A DNA stretch of 64,000 nucleotides from Tyzzerella sp. (GCA_017465565.1 JAFTWA010000005.1:1-64000); one strand, 5' to 3'. Positions 32,964 to 43,402 are shown, counted from the stretch's first letter. Numbers and translations: made by a program. The notes: generated by a model from the letters alone, not told the origin.

Positions 32964-33842
32964 CTAGTATCTCCTCTTCTCTTTCAATTCCTTGTACATT
33001 TCCAAATAATTTTCATAGCGGACCGGATGAATTTTTCCTTCCTCTAAAGCTTCTTTCACCGCACATCCAGGCTCGTGTACATGATCACAGCCCTGAAACC
33101 TGCATGTTCCTTCATACGGTTCAAACTCTGTAAAATAGTATTTCAGTTCTTCTTTCTCAAACTCGTTTGTGTAAAGCGAACTAAATCCCGGCGTGTCCAT
33201 AATATACGTATCCTCTTCAATCCAGATTAATTCTGAATGTCTCGTCGTATGCTTTCCACGCTCAATCTTCTCACTGATACTTCCCGTCTCCATCTGTGCA
33301 TCTGGCTGGAAAATGTTAATGAGGGAAGATTTACCCACACCAGAAGGGCCCGCAATCGCTGTCGTTTTTCCCTCCAGCAACACTTTCAACACTTCTACAT
33401 TCTCATGCCCGAGTGCACTCGTGAAAACGATTTTATAGCCACAACCTTCATAAATATCTTTCAACTCCTGTATTTCCGGCTCTGTCGCAATATCTTTCTT
33501 GTTAAAACAGAGAACAACTGGAATTCCTTTGCTCTCCATCATAATGAGGAACCGGTCAAGCAGATTGAAATGCGGCTTTGGCTTTGTCACCGCAAATACC
33601 ACAAGTGCCTGATCAATATTGGCTACCGCCGGACGGACAAGCTCATTCTTTCGCTCCAGTATTTCTATAATATTTCCTTTTTTTTCAGTTTCATCTAAGA
33701 CATCAATCTCTACCATATCACCAACAAGTGGTTTAATCTTATCTTTTCGAAAAATGCCCTTAGCCTTACATTCATAAAGACCGGATCCTACTACGTGTAC
33801 GTAGTAGAATCCGGCAATTCCTTTTATAATCTTTCCTTGCAT
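32964..33842 (-). CDS. rsgA: Ribosome small-subunit GTPase RsgA
   Basis: A 292-residue circularly permuted GTPase acting late in 30S maturation. An N-terminal OB fold (residues about 1-65) is followed by G4 (CFNKKDI), G5, then G1 (GPSGVGKSSLIN) and G3 (DTPGFSS). The C-terminal zinc-binding domain reads CRFQGCDHVHEPGCAV. AAAGGA precedes the ATG, and prkC ends 17 bases upstream. Confidence 0.95.
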   Translation of the reverse strand: MQGKIIKGIAGFYYVHVVGSGLYECKAKGIFRKDKIKPLVGDMVEIDVLDETEKKGNIIEILERKNELVRPAVANIDQALVVFAVTKPKPHFNLLDRFLIMMESKGIPVVLCFNKKDIATEPEIQELKDIYEGCGYKIVFTSALGHENVEVLKVLLEGKTTAIAGPSGVGKSSLINIFQPDAQMETGSISEKIERGKHTTRHSELIWIEEDTYIMDTPGFSSLYTNEFEKEELKYYFTEFEPYEGTCRFQGCDHVHEPGCAVKEALEEGKIHPVRYENYLEMYKELKEKRRY

Positions 33843-33859
33843 AGATTAGTCCTTTAATA

Positions 33860-35896
33860 CTATTCCGTTTCTGTACCTGCTTCTGGCTCCTCTTCTGTTC
33901 CTGCTGGAGTCCAATCACTTACATATACTTTTATACTAGCACCCTTTTCGACTTCTTTGCCTGCATTTTCAACCTCTGCAACAGTTCCCGACTCATAACC
34001 AGGGTATGTTGCAAATCGTACATCTGCTTTAAGACCCACTTTATCTAATTCTTTTTGAACCTCACTTATTTTCTTGCCAATAAGCTTATCAGCAGATGGA
34101 ACTTTAACCATTTCCTTTGGTTCTTCCCCTTTACTTACTACATATTCAACAGTAGAACCTGCCTCCACTTCATCTCCAGCATCTGTCTTCTGGCTGATAA
34201 CCTTTCCAGCTTCTACAGTCGCATCATATTCCTCAGTAGCACTTCCAACTAAACCAGCATCTGTCAATGCTTTTTCTGCTTCGTCTTTTGTCTTGCCAGC
34301 AAGATTTGGCACCTCAACCATCTCAATACCTGTACTTACATAGACTGTAACTACCGTACTTTTCGTCTTCCATTCTCCTGCTGCCGGCTCTGTTCTAATT
34401 ACTTTGTCTTCTTCAATATCCTTATGTGGTTCTTCCACCATTTTGATATTATCCTTATCAAATCCAAGTTCAATCAAAATATCTCTTGCATCGATATAAT
34501 TCTTTTTACCAAGCTCTGGAATCTCAAGCAATTTTCCAGTACTTACTACAACCTGCACGATTGCACCCTCTGGCATTTCTGTACCAGCCTGTGTCTTCTG
34601 GCTGTCAATCAAGCCCTCTTCATGCTTTTTCGACTCTTTACGAGATACGACTTTCATCTGTAAGCCCGCTTTTTCACACGCCTCTTGTGCCTCTTCTTCT
34701 GTCTTTCCTTCCAATTCTGGCACTTTAATCTTATCCTCTTCTGAACCTTCTGTAATGTCAGGCCCGAATTTGATTAATCCAGTCGCACTGCTGATTGCAA
34801 AAATCAGAATAAAGACAAAAATTACCGCTACGACAATCGTCATAATCTTCATAATCTTCGCCATCTTAGGGTCAATTTCTGATTTTTTAGATGAACTGCT
34901 GCGTTTTCTTGGACGACGCTCTTCGTCATATTCATCATCATAATTGTCATCGTAATTATCATCATCATAATCCACGTTGTAATTTGATTTTCCCTGAATT
35001 ACCTGCAATTCTTCCGGTGTAATCATCACAGTGTCTGCTGCACTTACAAATGGTGCAATTTTTACAAAATCACCATCTGGTTCTGCAAGAGAACGTTTCA
35101 AATCACGAATCAATGGTCCAACTTCTGCATAACGTCTGTCCGGACTCTTTTGTGTACATTTTAAAATAATGTTTTCTAAGCTGTATGGAATATCTGGTAC
35201 GTATTCAGATGGAAGTACCATATCTTCCTGCAAATGCTTCAGCGCAATTGCAACTGTTGAGTCTCCATCAAATGGAAGACGTCCTGTAATCATTTCATAC
35301 ATTGTGATACCAAGTGAGTAAATATCACTCTTTGCATCACTAAATCCACCTCTCGCCTGTTCTGGAGATGTATAGTGTACAGAACCCATAGCATTTGTAC
35401 TGATTGTATTAGAAGAGGTTGCCTTTGCAATACCAAAATCAGTTACTTTCACTTTGCCTTCTTTTGAGATAATAATATTCTGTGGTTTGATATCACGATG
35501 AACAATGTTATGGCTGTGTGCCATATCGATTGCAGAACATACCTGTACTGTAATTCCAACAACCTCTTTTGGAGAAAGCTGACCTTTCTTCTGAATATAG
35601 TCTTTCAGTGTAATTCCTTCTACCAATTCCATAACTATGTAGTAAAGCCCACGGTCTTCAGCTACATCGTATACGTTAACAATATTTGGATGTAAGAGTC
35701 CTGCCGCAGCCTGTGCTTCAGAGCGGAACTTCTTCACAAAGTTCTCGTCTTCACGAAATTCTCTTTTTAATACTTTGACAGCAACATAGCGGTTCAATAC
35801 CGTATCAACTGCTTTATAAACATCAGCCATTCCGCCCATGCCTATTCTGCCCATGATCTCATATCTTCCGCCAATCATAACGCCTTCTTTTATCAT
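33860..35896 (-). CDS. prkC: Membrane Ser/Thr protein kinase with PASTA repeats
   Basis: A 678-residue Hanks-type kinase. The cytoplasmic kinase domain (about 11-275) shows GRIGMGGMADVYKA, the VAIK-type Lys in VAVKVL, HRDIKPQN and DFGIAKA. An acidic/basic juxtamembrane linker contains an Asp/Tyr run (about 309-325). One transmembrane helix lies near 352-372. Four PASTA domains (about 385-660) face outside and would sense muropeptides or lipid II, and the tail is Glu/Thr-rich. ATGA overlaps the end of stp, its cognate phosphatase. It regulates cell-wall synthesis, division and dormancy exit in relatives. Confidence 0.95.
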   Translation of the reverse strand: MIKEGVMIGGRYEIMGRIGMGGMADVYKAVDTVLNRYVAVKVLKREFREDENFVKKFRSEAQAAAGLLHPNIVNVYDVAEDRGLYYIVMELVEGITLKDYIQKKGQLSPKEVVGITVQVCSAIDMAHSHNIVHRDIKPQNIIISKEGKVKVTDFGIAKATSSNTISTNAMGSVHYTSPEQARGGFSDAKSDIYSLGITMYEMITGRLPFDGDSTVAIALKHLQEDMVLPSEYVPDIPYSLENIILKCTQKSPDRRYAEVGPLIRDLKRSLAEPDGDFVKIAPFVSAADTVMITPEELQVIQGKSNYNVDYDDDNYDDNYDDEYDEERRPRKRSSSSKKSEIDPKMAKIMKIMTIVVAVIFVFILIFAISSATGLIKFGPDITEGSEEDKIKVPELEGKTEEEAQEACEKAGLQMKVVSRKESKKHEEGLIDSQKTQAGTEMPEGAIVQVVVSTGKLLEIPELGKKNYIDARDILIELGFDKDNIKMVEEPHKDIEEDKVIRTEPAAGEWKTKSTVVTVYVSTGIEMVEVPNLAGKTKDEAEKALTDAGLVGSATEEYDATVEAGKVISQKTDAGDEVEAGSTVEYVVSKGEEPKEMVKVPSADKLIGKKISEVQKELDKVGLKADVRFATYPGYESGTVAEVENAGKEVEKGASIKVYVSDWTPAGTEEEPEAGTETE

Positions 35897-36633
35897 AAAT
35901 TCACCTCATCTGCGAACGGTTTTGCAACAACAACTCCAATGTTATCACGTCCACCATTATAATTCGCTCTTTCAATTAATTGTTCTACTGCTTCTACAAC
36001 ATCTCTGGAACTCTTTACGATACGAAGTATCTCATCATCCTCAACCATGTTGCTAAGTCCGTCTGTACACATCAAAATTATGTCACCCTTTTTCAGGCGA
36101 TACTCGAAAAAGTCTATTTCTATCTTTTCTTTGGCACCAACTGCCCGTGTAATGATATTCTTGTCTGGATGATATTTCGCTTCTTCTGCTTTTATTCCTC
36201 CAAGACGCACCATTTCCTGTACAAACGAATGATCCTTTGATAATTGCTTGATTTCATCATTCAAGAGATACAGCCGACTATCACCAATATTGGCAAAATA
36301 GAGAGTATTCTCTATGACAGTTGCTGCCACTAAGGTAGTTCCAGTACCCTGAAGCCGTATATCCTGTCTGGCTCTCTCAATCAATTTTCGATTTGCAGCT
36401 ACAATTGCTGTTCTAATCATTGCTTCTGGTCCGTCTTCTGTACTTTGAAGCAGTTCCTCTTTCAAGGTCTCTACTACAAACTTCGAAGCGAAATCGCCGG
36501 CCTTATGACCGCCCATGCCGTCTGCAACGACCAATAGATTCGGAATATTGCCAACTGGCTGCTCAGACGTGAACACATAATCCTGATTCACCTCACGCAC
36601 TACTCCGACATCTGTCTTTGAAAACGTCTTCAT
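35893..36633 (-). CDS. stp: PP2C-type protein phosphatase
   Basis: A 246-residue metal-dependent Ser/Thr phosphatase (PrpC/Stp), the partner of the adjacent PASTA kinase. Motifs are KTDVGVVREVNQDYVF, LLVVADGMGGHKAGDFAS, GTTLVAATV, NIGDSRLYLL and MCTDGLSNMVEDDEI, with the metal-ligating Asp residues present. Its last four bases overlap the kinase start. It lies 12 bases after rlmN. Confidence 0.95.
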   Translation of the reverse strand: MKTFSKTDVGVVREVNQDYVFTSEQPVGNIPNLLVVADGMGGHKAGDFASKFVVETLKEELLQSTEDGPEAMIRTAIVAANRKLIERARQDIRLQGTGTTLVAATVIENTLYFANIGDSRLYLLNDEIKQLSKDHSFVQEMVRLGGIKAEEAKYHPDKNIITRAVGAKEKIEIDFFEYRLKKGDIILMCTDGLSNMVEDDEILRIVKSSRDVVEAVEQLIERANYNGGRDNIGVVVAKPFADEVNL

Positions 36634-36645
36634 ATAGTTCTCCTT

Positions 36646-37683
36646 TTATTTAGTTTCTACATAACGTCGCCTTAGTTGCCCACAGGCTCCGTCAATATCA
36701 GAGCCCATTTCTCTTCTAATAGTAACATTTATTCCGCTTTTTTCAAGTTTATTTTTGAAATTCTCAGCACTTTTACGGCTTGGCTTCTCAAAATTACGCT
36801 CTTTAATCGGATTTACCGGGATTAAATTCAAATGACAGTTCCGTGGTTTCAGTATCCCAATCAATTCATTTGCATCTTCATCCCTGTCATTTACCCCATG
36901 TACGAGGCTGTATTCGAACGTGATTCTTCTTCCGGTTTTTTCAAAATAATAGTCGCAGGCTTCCAGAACTTCCGAAAGCTCATATTTATTCGCAACTGGC
37001 ATCAGCGTCTTTCGCTTTTCCTGTGTGGAGCCATGTAGCGACAGTGCAAGTGTAATCTGAAGTTTTTCCTCCGCAAGCCTTTTCATATTTGGCACAATAC
37101 CGCAGGTAGAAACCGTTACATTCCGCTGACTTATATTCAATCCGTTTTCATCTGTCAAAAGACGAATAAACCGAACAAAATTATCGTAGTTGTCCAATGG
37201 TTCACCTGTTCCCATAATGACGATATTTGAAACACGTTCCCCCGATATTTTCTGAATCTGATAGATTTCTCCAAGCATCTCCGATGGAAGCAGATTTCTC
37301 TCCAAACCACCAATTGTAGATGCACAGAACTTGCATCCCATACGGCAGCCAACCTGGGAGGAAATACAAACAGAATTCCCATGTTTGTATCGCATCAGCA
37401 CACTTTCCACCACATGTCCATCTTCTAATTGGAACAGGAACTTGTTTGTTCCATCTATTTTTGAAATCTGTCGTTCCAGCATACTTACACTTGGAATGCG
37501 GTATACAGCCTCCATTCTTTCTCGTAACCCTTTGGAGAGATTCGTCATTTCCTCAAAGGAATCCACAAGTTTCACATGAAGCCACTCATAAATCTGTTTT
37601 GCCCGAAAGGACTTCTCACCAATGCCTTCCATCTCTATTTTCAATTCATCAAACGTAAAAGATTTGATATCTTTTTTATTCAT
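36646..37683 (-). CDS. rlmN: 23S rRNA/tRNA adenine-C2 methyltransferase RlmN
   Basis: A 345-residue radical-SAM enzyme that methylates A2503 of 23S rRNA and A37 of certain tRNAs. The CxxxCxxC cluster is in SSQVGCRMGCKFCAST. GTGEPLDNYDNF and a C-terminal DIDGACGQLRRRYV with the second catalytic cysteine are present. The N-terminal accessory domain (about 1-60) resembles others. It overlaps the end of rsmB by eight bases. Confidence 0.96.
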   Translation of the reverse strand: MNKKDIKSFTFDELKIEMEGIGEKSFRAKQIYEWLHVKLVDSFEEMTNLSKGLRERMEAVYRIPSVSMLERQISKIDGTNKFLFQLEDGHVVESVLMRYKHGNSVCISSQVGCRMGCKFCASTIGGLERNLLPSEMLGEIYQIQKISGERVSNIVIMGTGEPLDNYDNFVRFIRLLTDENGLNISQRNVTVSTCGIVPNMKRLAEEKLQITLALSLHGSTQEKRKTLMPVANKYELSEVLEACDYYFEKTGRRITFEYSLVHGVNDRDEDANELIGILKPRNCHLNLIPVNPIKERNFEKPSRKSAENFKNKLEKSGINVTIRREMGSDIDGACGQLRRRYVETK

Positions 37684-38971
37684 GATTCACCTTCTTAAAT
37701 TTTGCAATGAAAAACCCGTCACTTTCGTGAACGCCTGGTAGGAGTTGCTGGCTGAAAACCAGTTCAAACTCTACATTTTCTGCGAGGAACCATTTTACAT
37801 TTCCCATATTCTCTGCTTCGTTAATGGTACAGGTACTATAGATAAGTGTACCGCCCGGTTTTACATAGGCTTTCACTATGGACAAAATGTCTCGCTGCAG
37901 TTTTACAAGTTCTCCTTGCGTCTTTTCTGTCATTTTGTACTTCAGGTCCGTCTTCTTTCCAAGAACCCCGAGCCCAGAGCACGGTAAATCTGCCACAACA
38001 ATGTCTGCTGTCTCTATCGATGCTTCATCTAAAATCGTTGCATCTTTTCTCACTGCCTCAATATTTTTCATACCAGAGCGCATAATATTGTCCCAAATCA
38101 GATTCACCTTATAATCGGTCAAATCCCTTGCTTCCACATGGCCTGTTCCGTGAAGCATTTCCGCCATGTGAAGAGATTTTCCTCCTGGTGCTGCGCACAC
38201 ATCAATCACCCTATCGCCCTCTTTCGGCTGTGCAATCTGTGACACCAGCATAGAACTGATATCCTGTACATGGAAATCTCCGTTTTGGAAGGTCTCCAAA
38301 TCGCCCAGGTAATTGTAGGAAGATATCCACAATGCATATGGCAGATACGGATGTTTTTCCACATGCACTCCCTCTTTTTCCAGCTTTTCCACAAGTTCGT
38401 CCACCGCCACCTGATTTAGATTACAACGAATGGTGGTCGGTTTTTCCTTTAGAAAATCCTGCAGCATTATTTCTACGGTTTCGCGGCTGTACACTTCCAT
38501 CCACTGCTTCAAAATCCACGCTGGCATCGAGTATTTTACAGATAGATAAGTCACCAAATCCGACTCATCTGGATATGTAATGGCGTCCAGATTCCGCTCA
38601 ATATTGCGGAGCACACCATTTACAAAACCTTTCAAATTCGCAAACCCTTTCTTTGTTGCCAGCTTGACAGCCTCATTGCAGACTGCCGAATTGGGAATGC
38701 TGTCCATATATTTCAGCTGATAGACAGCACTTCTAAGGATGTTTCGAATCACTGGTTTCATTTTATTTACTTTTACTTTTGAAAATTGATTAATAATATA
38801 ATCAATCTCAATCATACGCTCTAAAGTACCTTCGGTTACTCTGGTAATAAAAGCGCGTTCTTTTTTATCTAAATATTGATATTTGCTTAACACGTTGCGA
38901 AGTGCGATGTGGCTGTACTCCCCATCTCGTGTCACTTCTAATAAAATACCAAGTACCAGTTCTCTAGTCAT
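37676..38971 (-). CDS. rsmB: 16S rRNA m5C967 methyltransferase RsmB
   Basis: A 431-residue methyltransferase with an N-terminal NusB-like RNA-binding domain (about 1-135) and a C-terminal SAM domain. Motifs are VCAAPGGKSLHMAEML (SAM binding), VADLPCSGLGVLGKKTD (first Cys) and IYSTCTINEAEN (catalytic Cys). It overlaps rlmN downstream and the zinc peptidase gene upstream by eight bases each. Confidence 0.94.
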   Translation of the reverse strand: MTRELVLGILLEVTRDGEYSHIALRNVLSKYQYLDKKERAFITRVTEGTLERMIEIDYIINQFSKVKVNKMKPVIRNILRSAVYQLKYMDSIPNSAVCNEAVKLATKKGFANLKGFVNGVLRNIERNLDAITYPDESDLVTYLSVKYSMPAWILKQWMEVYSRETVEIMLQDFLKEKPTTIRCNLNQVAVDELVEKLEKEGVHVEKHPYLPYALWISSYNYLGDLETFQNGDFHVQDISSMLVSQIAQPKEGDRVIDVCAAPGGKSLHMAEMLHGTGHVEARDLTDYKVNLIWDNIMRSGMKNIEAVRKDATILDEASIETADIVVADLPCSGLGVLGKKTDLKYKMTEKTQGELVKLQRDILSIVKAYVKPGGTLIYSTCTINEAENMGNVKWFLAENVEFELVFSQQLLPGVHESDGFFIAKFKKVNHE

Positions 38972-39671
38972 TCCGTCTTCTTCCTCCTGTTAAGAGAATG
39001 ATTCGAAGGAGCTGCAGCACTGCTGTTGCCGCACCTGCTACATAGGTAAGTGCAGCCGCACTTAATACCTTTTTCGCTTCTCTGATTTCTTCTCCCTGCA
39101 TAAGACCAGTTTCTGCAATCATGCGGATGGCACGGTTTGATGCATTGTACTCTACCGGCAATGTTACAACCTGGAAGAGCACTGCAAATAAAAATGCGAT
39201 AATTCCAAGATTGATTAATAGAGAAGAGGTCTCACTTGTGAAGAAAAGACCGAAGATTATAAGTGGCCATGCAATTTTCGCCCCAAAATTTGCTACAGGT
39301 ACGATAGCACTTCTGATTTTAAGCGGTGCATATCCCTTCGCATGCTGAATGGCGTGTCCACATTCATGAGCCGCAACGCCTACTGCTGCCACAGAGTTTT
39401 GCCCATAGACAGAATCAGACAAACGTAATACCTTGCTTCTTGGGTCATAGTGGTCAGTCAGGTTTCCTGATACATGCTCGATGCGTACGTCATAGATTCC
39501 GGCACCATGCAAAATGCGCTCTGCGGTCTCTGCTCCCGTGATTCCTCTTGCATTTCTTCTCTGCGAATACCTTGCGAAGGTGCTCTTTACTTTTCCCTGC
39601 GCAAGCATGCTTAAAACCACTCCAATTAATACTAAAAAATAAGTTGGGTCATAAAACATTGGAAAAAACAT
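38964..39671 (-). CDS. Zinc metallopeptidase of the YugP type
   Basis: A 235-residue membrane protein. One N-terminal helix (FLVLIGVVLSMLAQG) is followed by a soluble part with the zinc motif HECGH (AAVGVAAHECGHAIQHAKGY), then two or three further helices. It matches the YugP / DUF zinc peptidase family (Peptidase_M48-like), which is common in this position between fmt and rsmB in Clostridia. Substrate unknown. It starts 17 bases after fmt. Confidence 0.88.
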   Translation of the reverse strand: MFFPMFYDPTYFLVLIGVVLSMLAQGKVKSTFARYSQRRNARGITGAETAERILHGAGIYDVRIEHVSGNLTDHYDPRSKVLRLSDSVYGQNSVAAVGVAAHECGHAIQHAKGYAPLKIRSAIVPVANFGAKIAWPLIIFGLFFTSETSSLLINLGIIAFLFAVLFQVVTLPVEYNASNRAIRMIAETGLMQGEEIREAKKVLSAAALTYVAGAATAVLQLLRIILLTGGRRRND

Positions 39672-39688
39672 CCAACTTCCTCCTTATA

Positions 39689-40624
39689 CTAAATTCTTTC
39701 TAATACTTCCCCTGCTTTCACCTGATAGCCACGAAGAAATGCTCCTGCATCCATTCGTTTCTTTCCTGGAATCTGAAGCTCACACACCTTTAAAAGACCT
39801 TCTCCGGTCTGCACATAAAATGCATCCTTTTCCACTTTCACAATGGTTCCAGGTTCTTTGTCTCCCGGGCCATCTACTGCTTCTGCATCCCAGATTTTCA
39901 TAATCTTCCCATTCCATCCGGTGTATGCACTTGGCCAAGGAGCGAGTCCCCGAATTAATCTTTCGATTGCGATACCACTCTGATTCCAATCAATATTTCC
40001 AAGCTGTTTGTCTAACATTTTCGCATAGGCAGTTGTTGTCTCGCCCTGCGGAACTGGTGTGATTGATTTTTCTTCCAATCCCTTTAACGTTTCCACACAG
40101 AGCTTCGCCCCTGCTTCTGCCAGCTTATCATGAAGGCTTCCGCCTGTCTCTTTTGCGTCCATTGGAATTACGGTCTTGAGAAGCATATCGCCTGTATCAA
40201 GGCCCTCGTCCATCTGCATGGTTGTAACACCGGTCACCTCTTCGCCATCAATAATAGACCATTGAATTGGCGCTGCACCCCGGTATTTTGGAAGTAAAGA
40301 AGCATGCACATTTACACACCCATAAGGAGTCATTTCCAAAATTTCTTTTGGAAGAAGCTGTCCAAATGCAACGACTACCATGATGTCTGCTTCATACTTG
40401 CGAAGCTCTGCGATGCATTCTGGTTCGCGGACTCTCTTTGGCTGATAAACTGGAATGTTGTATTTCACGGCACACTCTTTTACTGGTGTGAACTGCATTT
40501 CCTTTCCTCTTCCCTTTGGCTTATCCGGCTGCGTCACAGCAAGAACCACTTCGTGCCCCGCTTCCACAAGTGCTTCCAAGGTTCCCACCGAGAAATCAGG
40601 AGTTCCCATAAAAATTACTTTCAT
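39689..40624 (-). CDS. fmt: Methionyl-tRNA formyltransferase
   Basis: A 311-residue enzyme formylating initiator Met-tRNA with 10-formyl-THF. Motifs are VIFMGTPDFSVGTLEAL, NVHASLLPKYRGAAPIQWSII (catalytic Asn/His) and MDEGLDTGDML. The C-terminal tRNA-binding domain begins near residue 205. Encoded 12 bases after def, the usual pairing since Def removes the formyl group. Confidence 0.96.
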   Translation of the reverse strand: MKVIFMGTPDFSVGTLEALVEAGHEVVLAVTQPDKPKGRGKEMQFTPVKECAVKYNIPVYQPKRVREPECIAELRKYEADIMVVVAFGQLLPKEILEMTPYGCVNVHASLLPKYRGAAPIQWSIIDGEEVTGVTTMQMDEGLDTGDMLLKTVIPMDAKETGGSLHDKLAEAGAKLCVETLKGLEEKSITPVPQGETTTAYAKMLDKQLGNIDWNQSGIAIERLIRGLAPWPSAYTGWNGKIMKIWDAEAVDGPGDKEPGTIVKVEKDAFYVQTGEGLLKVCELQIPGKKRMDAGAFLRGYQVKAGEVLERI

Positions 40625-40636
40625 TTTCTCTCCTCC

Positions 40637-41122
40637 TTATTCTTCCTCAAATTCTTCTTCCTCATACGCCACATCGTGAAGTTCGCCTTCCACTTTTTCT
40701 ACATATAAATGTCCGTCCAAATGGTCGATTTCATGGCAGAATGCCCTTGCAAGAAGACCTTCGCCTTCGTAAATCACTTCTTCCATATTTTCATCCAAAG
40801 CTTTTACTTTCACATAATTTGGGCGTGTTACCTGACCAGCTTTTCCTGGAACACTAAGACAGCCTTCATCTCCTACCTGCTCACCAGAAGTTTCCAAAAT
40901 CACTGGGTTGATTAACACGATTGGACCTTCTCCAATATCGATTACCACAAGACGTTTTAAGATACCTACCTGTGGTGCTGCAAGTCCAACGCCATTTGCT
41001 TCATACATGGTTTCAATCATATCTTCGATTAAAATCGCTGTACGTGGTGTCATTGCCTTTACTTCTTTACATTTTTTTGCGAGCACTTCGTCTCCTTGCA
41101 CTCTAATCTCTCTAACTGCCAT
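40637..41122 (-). CDS. def: Peptide deformylase
   Basis: A 161-residue metalloenzyme that removes the formyl group from nascent proteins. All three motifs are present: GVGLAAPQVG, EGCLSVPG and HEIDHLDG. The C-terminus is an acidic tail (EEEEFEEE). It lies 17 bases downstream of priA and upstream of fmt. Confidence 0.96.
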   Translation of the reverse strand: MAVREIRVQGDEVLAKKCKEVKAMTPRTAILIEDMIETMYEANGVGLAAPQVGILKRLVVIDIGEGPIVLINPVILETSGEQVGDEGCLSVPGKAGQVTRPNYVKVKALDENMEEVIYEGEGLLARAFCHEIDHLDGHLYVEKVEGELHDVAYEEEEFEEE

Positions 41123-41139
41123 TTTTCTTATCTCCTTAT

Positions 41140-43365
41140 TTAAAATATATTCATTGGGTTAAAATCGAATTGAATCCGCAGCTTCGCAAATCCTGGATTC
41201 ACTTCAATGTATTGCTCGAGTTTATCTTTCATACCAGTCAGGGCATTGTAATCTTTGTGCTTCAAATAAATTACCCGACGGTAAACATCGTTCACCTTTC
41301 CAACATATGGACTGGTCGGTCCTATGATTCGAATCTGCAGCTTATTTACCCGCTCTGCATAGGTTTTCAAATACCCACATGCCTTTTCCAACAACTCTTC
41401 ATCTTCGCCTGCAGCCAAAATTGCCATGAGCTGCTCTACTGGTGGATATCCCATAAGTCTGCGGTATGCGGCTTCTTCCTGATAAAAACTTTCATAATCC
41501 TGTCCTGCTGCCGTCTCAATTGCGTAATGTTCTGGGCTGTAGGTCTGGATTACCACCTCGCCTTTGGCTTTTCCCCTTCCAGCGCGGCCTGCTGCCTGTG
41601 TAAGGAGTTGGAAGGTTCTCTCTCCTGCGCGGTAGTCATCTGCATACAAGGACAAGTCCGCCGCAAGGATTCCAACCAGCGTCACATTTGGGAAATCATG
41701 CCCTTTGACAATCATCTGGGTTCCAATTAAAATATCGGCTTCCTCATTTGCAAAGGTCTCTAATATTTTCTCGTGACCATCCTTTTCCTTGGTGGTATCC
41801 ATATCCATGCGAAGCACTCTGGCTTCTGGAAATTCTTTTTTTACCAGTTCCTCAATCTGCTGGGTTCCTGCGCGGAAGCCTCCGATATGCTTGGAGCCAC
41901 ATTCTGGACAAGTCTGGTATTCCGGCATCTCATATCCACAGTAATGACAAACCAGTTTGCCGCCTCTGTGAGACGTAAGAGACACGTCACAGTGGGGACA
42001 TTTCGCCACATAGCCACAAGAGCGGCAAGAAATAAACCCTGCATAGCCTCTGCGGTTGATAAAAAGTATAATCTGCTGTTTCTTATCTAAACGGTCCTGA
42101 ATTAATTCATGCAGCTGACGGCTGATAATCGAACGGTTGCCTGATTTTAATTCTTCCCTCAAATCTACTGTGTAAACCGATGGAAGTTCCTGTTTCTGCG
42201 AACGATTTCGCAGCGTCAGGAGTTTGTACTCGCCTGTTCCTGCTCTGTAAAAAGCTTCTAACGACGGAGTCGCCGAACCAAGTACTACGCTTGCGCCTTC
42301 TAACTCTGCTCTTGCAATCGCCGTCTCTCTTGCGTGGTAGCGCGGAATCTGCTCGCTCTTGTAAGTCGGCTCATGCTCCTCATCAATTACGATGAGTCCC
42401 AAATTTGGAAATGGAGTAAACAACGCCGAACGGGGGCCAATCATCACATCGATAGCGCCCTCTTTGGCGCGCATCATCTGGTCGTAGCGTTCCCCGTTTG
42501 ACATCCTTGAATTCAAAATCGAAATGCGGTCGCCAAATCTTTTATAAAACCGCATTACGGTCTGATAGGTCAGGGCAATTTCTGGAATCAGGACAATCGC
42601 CTGCTTGCCGTCTCGGACGACGCGGGCAATCATTTCCATATAGACTTCCGTCTTCCCGCTTCCAGTCACTCCATATAATAAATACGTTTTATGAAGACCT
42701 TGCAGATAATCTTCTCTAAATATGTCAATTGCATTCTGCTGCTCTCCTGTGTAAGCTATCGGCTGCCAGTTCTGTTCCCGATTCTTAATCGGATTTCGAA
42801 AAACCTGTTCCGACTCGATTCTGGCTACACCCTGTTCTTCCAACGCACGCAGAACCGTTCTTGTCACATTTAACTTGTGAATGACAAACTCATACTCTAA
42901 TACATTGTTATCCAAAAGTGCTGCAAGAACACGAACTCTGGCTTTCTGGTTCTTTTTTAAATACTCTTCTAACTTTTCTTTCCCTTCTTTCTCAGAAAGA
43001 AGAAGTCTTACGTATCGTTTAACCTTCATCCGCTCTTCTTTTTTTATAGGAAGAACCGTCTTCAATGCCTGAATCATGGTGCCGCCATAGTGCTCCTTCA
43101 TCCAGGCTGCAAGTTCTATGAGTTTTATCTCTATAGAATTTCTTTTTTCTGCTGGTCTAAGAATCGCTTTTATTTTATTCGCTTCATATTCGCAATTTTC
43201 ACAAATATCAACAATATAACCACTTATTTCACGATTGCCGAGACCAAAAGGCGCAATCACTTCCATGCCGACTTTCAGCGCTCCCTCTAATTCAGCAGGA
43301 ATGCGATACTCAAATACTCTATCCAGTTTTTCATGTGTAATGTCAACAATGACCTTTGCGTACAT
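41140..43365 (-). CDS. priA: Primosomal replication-restart helicase PriA
   Basis: A 741-residue 3'-5' helicase restarting collapsed replication forks. The N-terminal 3' DNA-binding domain covers about 1-110. Walker A is GVTGSGKTEVYME, Walker B DEEHEPTYK, and motif III GSATPSLEAF. The zinc-binding cysteines lie in CRSCGYVAKCPHC, CHYCGYEMPEYQTCPECG. Motif VI is QAAGRAGRGKAKGEVVIQTY. Length is typical. It is the second gene of the murE-led run. Confidence 0.96.
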   Translation of the reverse strand: MYAKVIVDITHEKLDRVFEYRIPAELEGALKVGMEVIAPFGLGNREISGYIVDICENCEYEANKIKAILRPAEKRNSIEIKLIELAAWMKEHYGGTMIQALKTVLPIKKEERMKVKRYVRLLLSEKEGKEKLEEYLKKNQKARVRVLAALLDNNVLEYEFVIHKLNVTRTVLRALEEQGVARIESEQVFRNPIKNREQNWQPIAYTGEQQNAIDIFREDYLQGLHKTYLLYGVTGSGKTEVYMEMIARVVRDGKQAIVLIPEIALTYQTVMRFYKRFGDRISILNSRMSNGERYDQMMRAKEGAIDVMIGPRSALFTPFPNLGLIVIDEEHEPTYKSEQIPRYHARETAIARAELEGASVVLGSATPSLEAFYRAGTGEYKLLTLRNRSQKQELPSVYTVDLREELKSGNRSIISRQLHELIQDRLDKKQQIILFINRRGYAGFISCRSCGYVAKCPHCDVSLTSHRGGKLVCHYCGYEMPEYQTCPECGSKHIGGFRAGTQQIEELVKKEFPEARVLRMDMDTTKEKDGHEKILETFANEEADILIGTQMIVKGHDFPNVTLVGILAADLSLYADDYRAGERTFQLLTQAAGRAGRGKAKGEVVIQTYSPEHYAIETAAGQDYESFYQEEAAYRRLMGYPPVEQLMAILAAGEDEELLEKACGYLKTYAERVNKLQIRIIGPTSPYVGKVNDVYRRVIYLKHKDYNALTGMKDKLEQYIEVNPGFAKLRIQFDFNPMNIF

Positions 43366-43402
43366 GGGTAACTGCTCCTTTTATTTCTTCATCTATATCT
43401 AA